From NCBI GenBank assembly GCA_041748175.1, contig JBGTDU010000137.1:1-25588 (forward strand): a DNA stretch of 25,588 nucleotides, written 5' to 3'. Source of the DNA: JAHEJB01 sp041748175. GTDB lineage: Bacteria > Bacteroidota > Rhodothermia > Rhodothermales > Rubricoccaceae. A model generated the notes under the pieces. It had not been told where the DNA came from. It searched no databases and saw only the letters and a list, made by a program, of their open reading frames with translations. This document shows positions 21,470-25,588 of the stretch, one piece after another. Each line of letters starts with the position of its first letter. The stretch's first letter is position 1. The translations under genes and the position numbers were made by a program.

Positions 21470-24241
21470 GTGCCCCATATCACCCCAACCTCAAGACCCC
21501 AGCCTGAAGCAGACCAGCCCGACCTTTTCCTCAGCGACAAAGAAGCTCGCCGAACAAAAGAGACGCCGCTGATGCGGCAGTACTGGAAGATCAAGGATCG
21601 TCACCCCGGCGCGATCCTGCTTTTCCGGATGGGCGATTTCTATGAGACGTTCGAGCAGGACGCCGTCATCGTCGCCGACGTGCTGGGCCTCACGTTGACA
21701 CGGCGCGCCAACGGGCTGGCTTCCGATGTGCCGCTCGCCGGGTTTCCGCACCACGCCGTCGATCAGTACCTCCCGAAACTCGTTCAGGCCGGATATCGGG
21801 TGGCTATCTGCGAGCAGCTGGAGGACCCCAAGTTCGCCCGCAAAATCGTGAAGCGTGGAGTCGTTGAGGTCGTCACGCCGGGGGTTGCCTTTCATGATCA
21901 GCTCCTCACACCCAAACACGCGCACTACCTCGCCGCTGCGGTTTGGGAAACCGGGCGCAGCAAGCACGGCCGTGGAGGCGAGGCCGATCCGACCGTCGGG
22001 TTCGCATTTGTGGATGCCTCAACAGGCGAGTTCTTTGTGACAGAGGTGCCTGAAGAGCGGTTTGCGGCGCTGGTTCAGTCGGTAAACCCGGCGGAACTTC
22101 TGATTCTGAAAGGGGAGAAGTCCAGGTTCGCTCACCTGGGCGATTTCGTGATGACTGAGCAGGACGAATGGGTTTTCGGGTACGACTTCGCTTACGAGAC
22201 GCTCTTGCGCCATTTTCAGACGCACTCGCTGAAAGGCTTTGGGGTGGAGGATCTAAAGATTGGCCTCGTAGCCGCGGGGGCGGCGCTGTACTATCTCGGC
22301 GAAACTCAGAAAGGGCGCGTGCCGCACGTCCGGCGACTTCAACGCTACACCGCCAGCGACTTCCTCTCGCTCGACCCGGCCACACGCCGCAATCTGGAGC
22401 TCGTCGCCTCCATGCAGGATGGCCGCAAGGATGGCTCACTCGTCGGCATTCTCGATTCCACGCTGACGCCGATGGGCGGCCGGCTGCTCCGCTCGTGGTT
22501 GGTTCGGCCTCTTCGCGATGTCGGGAAGATCCGGCAGCGTCTCGATGCGGTGGATGCTCTCTTTTCGAACAGCCGCCGCCGCAAATCGCTGCGCGACGAA
22601 CTCCGCCACGTCGGCGACCTGGAGCGTTTGGCAGGAAAGGTATGCACGGGCCGGGCATCACCGCGCGATATGGTCACCTTGAAGTTGACGCTCCAGCAGA
22701 TTCCAGCCGTCAAGCAAGCCGTGCAGGACGAGGTCACGGAAACGATCGCCACCCTGCGCGACAACCTGAAACTCTGCCAGGACACCGTGGATCGCCTTGC
22801 AAAAGCGCTTGTGGACGAGCCTCCCGCCAAAACGGACGCGGGCGGCTACATCCGTGGCGGGTTCTCCGAGGAGCTTGACGAGCTTCGGTCCATCGCGCAT
22901 TCGGGCAAGGAATTTCTCGCGCGCCTCCAGACGGAGGAAAGCAGGCGGTCGGGCATCCCGAGCCTGAAAGTGGGCTACAACCGCGTGTTCGGCTACTACA
23001 TCGAAGTGACGAACGCGCACAAAGACAAGGTGCCGGACGACTTTATCCGCAAGCAGACGCTTGTCAACGCCGAGCGCTACATCACGCCCGCGTTGAAGGA
23101 GTACGAAGAGAAGATCCTGACCGCCGAGGAAAAGATCGGCGGATTGGAGAAGCAATTGTTTGAGACGCTCCGCATGGCCGTCGGCGATGAAATCGAGCCG
23201 ATCCAGGACAACGCGCAGTTCCTGGCCGTGCTGGATGTGTTTGCGTCCTTCGCCGACGTGGCCGAGCAGCGGGGCTACGTGCGCCCGGAGGTTGATGACT
23301 CGGCGATTCTGGATATCGAGGACGGCAGGCACCCGGTCGTCGAAGACGCGCTTGCCGCAGGCGAGCCGTTCATCCCGAACTCCGTCCACATTGCGGCGCC
23401 GGTGGAAAATGGAGACGACGCGGCTGAGCGCCTCGGCCAGATCCACGTCATCACCGGCCCCAACATGGCGGGCAAGAGCGTGGTCCTCCGGCAGACGGGC
23501 CTGATCGTGCTCCTTGCACAGGTCGGCTCCTTCGTTCCGGCGAAGCGTGCCCGCATCGGCGTGGTGGACGCCATCTTTACGCGGGTTGGAGCGTCTGACA
23601 ATCTTGCGGCGGGGGAGAGCACGTTCCTCGTGGAAATGAACGAGACGGCTAACATCCTCAATAACGCCACACCGCGTTCGCTGATTTTGTTGGATGAGGT
23701 GGGGCGTGGCACATCCACCTTCGACGGCCTGTCTATCGCGTGGGCTATTGTGGAACATCTCCACGAAAACGCGGAAGTGGCGGCGCGCACACTATTCGCT
23801 ACGCACTACCACGAATTAAACGCGCTGGCCGACCGCCTCCAGCGCGTGAGGAGCTTCCGCGTGCAGGTGCAGGAACACGACGGTCGCGTCATTTTCCTGC
23901 GGACGCTTCTGCCCGGCTCCGCGGATCACTCGTACGGCATCGAAGTCGCCCGCATGGCCGGGTTGCCGAAACGTGTCGTGGCACGAGCGAAAGAGGTGCT
24001 CGCCCACCTCGAAGAGCACGATGTAGCCAGCGAGGTAGGCGTGTTGGAAGGTGGTCTGCCGCAAGTCGGCTCGACGGCAACGGCGACCATTCCTGCGCCG
24101 CTGGCGGCTCCTGCCCTGGCACCGCCAAATCCCATCGCCACCGAGCTATTGGACAAGCTGGACGCCCTTAACCCCGACCAGATGACGCCGCTCAAAGCGC
24201 TGATGGCGTTGGCGGAGTTGAAGAGGTTGAGCGAGGGGTGA
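21470..24241 (+). CDS. mutS: DNA mismatch repair protein MutS
   Basis: Recognises mismatches and starts repair with MutL. The protein is 923 residues, slightly above average. The mismatch-binding N-terminal domain has the Phe-x-Glu motif in GDFYETFEQDA (Phe about 57, Glu about 59). The connector and core-clamp regions follow (for example GGRLLRSWLVRPL and RIFGYYIEVT-like RVFGYYIEVTNAHK). The ATPase has Walker A GPNMAGKS (about 663-670), ERLGQ upstream, ESTFLVEMNETANIL, Walker B LLDEVGRGTSTFDG (about 740-753) and THYHEL. The C-terminus has an Ala/Pro-rich linker and a MutS dimerisation-type tail (MTPLKALMALAELKRL). Start GTG 21470 is preferred, since KEARRTKETPLMRQYWKIK is part of the family N-terminus. 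Class is MutS1 by its mismatch motif. Confidence 0.97.
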   Translation: MPHITPTSRPQPEADQPDLFLSDKEARRTKETPLMRQYWKIKDRHPGAILLFRMGDFYETFEQDAVIVADVLGLTLTRRANGLASDVPLAGFPHHAVDQYLPKLVQAGYRVAICEQLEDPKFARKIVKRGVVEVVTPGVAFHDQLLTPKHAHYLAAAVWETGRSKHGRGGEADPTVGFAFVDASTGEFFVTEVPEERFAALVQSVNPAELLILKGEKSRFAHLGDFVMTEQDEWVFGYDFAYETLLRHFQTHSLKGFGVEDLKIGLVAAGAALYYLGETQKGRVPHVRRLQRYTASDFLSLDPATRRNLELVASMQDGRKDGSLVGILDSTLTPMGGRLLRSWLVRPLRDVGKIRQRLDAVDALFSNSRRRKSLRDELRHVGDLERLAGKVCTGRASPRDMVTLKLTLQQIPAVKQAVQDEVTETIATLRDNLKLCQDTVDRLAKALVDEPPAKTDAGGYIRGGFSEELDELRSIAHSGKEFLARLQTEESRRSGIPSLKVGYNRVFGYYIEVTNAHKDKVPDDFIRKQTLVNAERYITPALKEYEEKILTAEEKIGGLEKQLFETLRMAVGDEIEPIQDNAQFLAVLDVFASFADVAEQRGYVRPEVDDSAILDIEDGRHPVVEDALAAGEPFIPNSVHIAAPVENGDDAAERLGQIHVITGPNMAGKSVVLRQTGLIVLLAQVGSFVPAKRARIGVVDAIFTRVGASDNLAAGESTFLVEMNETANILNNATPRSLILLDEVGRGTSTFDGLSIAWAIVEHLHENAEVAARTLFATHYHELNALADRLQRVRSFRVQVQEHDGRVIFLRTLLPGSADHSYGIEVARMAGLPKRVVARAKEVLAHLEEHDVASEVGVLEGGLPQVGSTATATIPAPLAAPALAPPNPIATELLDKLDALNPDQMTPLKALMALAELKRLSEG

Positions 24242-24304
24242 GTTTTTGCCTTTAGGCGGAGCAGCGGTTGGTCGATTCTTGAAGAATCGTTCCAGATCGA
24301 GAGA
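24242..24304. other. Short gap after mutS with an inverted repeat
   Basis: The 17-base inverted repeat CGATTCTTGAAGAATCG occupies 24273-24289, an almost perfect palindrome with a single central base. It may be an operator or a weak hairpin; no T run follows, so it is not a standard terminator. Confidence 0.3.
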
Positions 24305-24433
24305 ATGCGTCTGATACTTTTTCTTGTGGTAATTATCTGTGCCCAGGCCGCAGCAGAACGCAGTGCCTCGATGGCGCAGGGTGTGACTTCGCCCGAAGAA
24401 ATAGCCCAAATGCTTCCTGACTCGATTGGATAG
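24305..24433 (+). CDS. Possible 42-residue secreted peptide
   Basis: A short frame with an ATG at 24305 and TAG at 24431-24433. It codes for a convincing signal peptide (MRLILFLVVIICAQAAA) followed by about 25 polar residues (ERSASMAQGVTSPEEIAQ and a short end). A bare secreted peptide of this length is unusual. Alternatives are a chance frame or the start of a decayed gene. No ribosome binding site of quality precedes it. The following gene also starts with a signal peptide. Confidence 0.35.
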   Translation: MRLILFLVVIICAQAAAERSASMAQGVTSPEEIAQMLPDSIG

Positions 24434-24505
24434 TGGGCCAGGCATTCCAAACAACCCGGAGATTCTTTCCGAAAACTGATTCATCAATCACGACCTCAAC
24501 CCCCT

Positions 24506-25357
24506 ATGACACGCTTCGTACTCATATTACTGGCCGCTCTCACCTGTTATGCGCCCTCAGCGCAAGAGGTGCCGCTGGATACGCTTGTCTCGGTAGAAGA
24601 GGGGATCAGACGCAGCGTACTTACCCGGGAGCTCCCTCGCAACCATGCCGTACCCATGATTCTTCGTGCGGGCGCGTCGCGTAATCCCGCCTACATACCC
24701 CTTCTGAAAGAGGTGATTGATTCATGGGGCCCGGGCGGAAGCAACGACAACTATGGCTACCGCACGAGCGGGCCAGAAACGGAGGCGGCTGTGTACAGCC
24801 TGTGGCTCATCGGGGGAAGTGAAGCGTACTTCCACGAGAACCTGTATAACTGGGAGAAGGATTACATGCTTGCAACCTATTCTGCTTACGTTCTTGTTCT
24901 GGACGCGAACCCCGAATTGGTTGAGGAACTGCGTGCCGTATGCGACGTGTCAAACAACCCCAATGGCAGCAATTTCTTATGGGGCGCCTTGAGCCGCGCT
25001 CAGGGTGTGCTGGATGCCAACAGGGCCTATGCGTCGCTGCCGACTGATGCCGCTCGGGCGAGTTATGTGATCAACTATCTCGGCGATACATGGGTGCCGT
25101 GGTTTGGCGAGCAACGCAGAAATCCCTCTGGGTCAGGCTGGACTGAGATCAATTACACCTACTATGAGCCCGTTCTTGTCTGGAGGTGGTTTCGGACGCT
25201 GGTACGCGAGCAACCGGCACTGATCGACCAGGCTATCGAAAACGTGTCGTGCTGCATCCGCGACTGGCAGGCAGGTGTTGACCGCGCACCCACGCCGGAA
25301 GAGAAACCGCCTTTGCAGGATTGGCTGCGGCATCTGGCCGCCATTCCAACGCGGTAG
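24506..25357 (+). CDS. Secreted protein of unknown function, helical
   Basis: 283 residues with a Sec signal peptide (MTRFVLILLAALTCYAPSA then QEVPL). The mature part is predicted mainly helical, with units such as NHAVPMILRAGASRNPAYIPLLKEVIDSW and ETEAAVYSLWLIGGSEAYFHEN that resemble HEAT-like helix pairs, then an aromatic-rich stretch (WTEINYTYYEPVLVWRWFRTLV) and a C-terminal tail with CC (VSCCIRDW). It lacks a T9SS sorting domain and lipobox, so the periplasm is likely. No family recognised. The start ATG 24506 is directly in front of the signal peptide. Confidence 0.75.
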   Translation: MTRFVLILLAALTCYAPSAQEVPLDTLVSVEEGIRRSVLTRELPRNHAVPMILRAGASRNPAYIPLLKEVIDSWGPGGSNDNYGYRTSGPETEAAVYSLWLIGGSEAYFHENLYNWEKDYMLATYSAYVLVLDANPELVEELRAVCDVSNNPNGSNFLWGALSRAQGVLDANRAYASLPTDAARASYVINYLGDTWVPWFGEQRRNPSGSGWTEINYTYYEPVLVWRWFRTLVREQPALIDQAIENVSCCIRDWQAGVDRAPTPEEKPPLQDWLRHLAAIPTR

Positions 25358-25400
25358 CCCTGCAGAAGACAACTTTGAAAACCGACATTCCACCAATGCC

Positions 25401-25588
25401 ATGCGATGTTTAGCTCTAATTCTTTGTTGTATTCTTTGCGCTCGCGGCGGCAATGCGCAGAACGTAAATCAGCCCGTTGCCCCGGCGCCCAACGGCATTC
25501 CTTTCGCCTCAAACGGCAACGTGATCGAGTTGTCGTTTGTTCGTGCGGAGGCAGTCGCAGGGGGCCAGGTGGATCTGGAAGTGCTCTC
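25401..25588 (+). CDS. N-terminal part of a secreted protein (cut by the window end)
   Basis: A frame from ATG 25401 runs to the end of the window (62 codons seen). It begins with a signal peptide (MRCLALILCCILCARGGNAQ) and then NVNQPVAPAP, FASNGNVIELSFVRAEAV and GGQVDLEVL, beta-rich and typical of surface or T9SS-exported proteins. The rest lies outside. It follows the preceding gene after 43 bases and may be co-transcribed. Confidence 0.65.
   Translation, partial: MRCLALILCCILCARGGNAQNVNQPVAPAPNGIPFASNGNVIELSFVRAEAVAGGQVDLEVL

Noticed and set aside
22658..23764. Minus-strand open frame of 368 codons inside mutS
   Set aside because: Long but antisense to mutS; such long shadows are common in GC-rich coding DNA with biased third positions.
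1..25588. CRISPR array, tRNA, rRNA, insertion sequence, prophage or defence system
   Set aside because: I saw no regularly spaced long repeats, tRNA or rRNA-like segments, transposase or integrase motifs, or known defence genes in the window.

Overview
The window looks like a chromosomal segment of a fairly GC-rich member of the Bacteroidota/FCB group, possibly Rhodothermota (Rhodothermales-like). The evidence is a secreted protein with a type IX secretion C-terminal sorting domain, a complete classical menaquinone (MK) operon, SurA/PpiD, MutS and ribosomal proteins of bacterial type, many starts without a strong Shine-Dalgarno sequence, and several secreted genes of unknown function. The lineage is an inference from gene content. 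No phage, insertion sequence, CRISPR array, tRNA or rRNA is visible.

Left part (1-9890): the end of an unknown gene (1-132) converges on menG/ubiE (minus strand). menG is divergent from a compact plus-strand operon: menF, menD, menH, menB, an unknown 116-residue gene, menA, menC, menE. Several junctions are translationally coupled (menF/menD and menC/menE overlap by ATGA; menA/menC overlap by 16 bases). These genes cover chorismate to menaquinone: isochorismate synthase, SEPHCHC synthase, SHCHC synthase, OSB synthase, OSB-CoA ligase, DHNA-CoA synthase, DHNA prenyltransferase and the final C-methyltransferase. The only step without a recognisable gene here is the DHNA-CoA thioesterase (MenI). 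The 116-residue gene has no obvious place in the pathway.

Middle part (9961-18242), all minus strand: a T9SS-exported FG-GAP/VCBS plus ASPIC/UnbV-like surface protein, a membrane-anchored PpiD-type peptidyl-prolyl isomerase, a FliA/WhiG-like sigma factor with a strong intrinsic terminator, a small putative membrane protein, a kynureninase-like PLP enzyme, and the rplU-rpmA ribosomal pair, also with its own terminator.

Right part (18517-25588), mostly plus strand: a fumarylacetoacetate hydrolase-family enzyme, a 71-residue cysteine-containing protein (minus strand), a MmcQ/YjbR protein, a lipoprotein Cu/Zn superoxide dismutase, another small lipoprotein, mutS (preceded by short heptamer-like repeats), and then a run of genes that begin with signal peptides: a 42-codon ORF, a 283-residue unknown protein and a secreted protein cut by the window end.

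Most of the window is housekeeping. The least explained items are the gene inside the men operon, the sigma factor standing apart from flagellar genes next to a small membrane protein, the kynureninase-like enzyme, the non-repeat beta-rich insert in the T9SS protein, and the small secreted ORFs after mutS.
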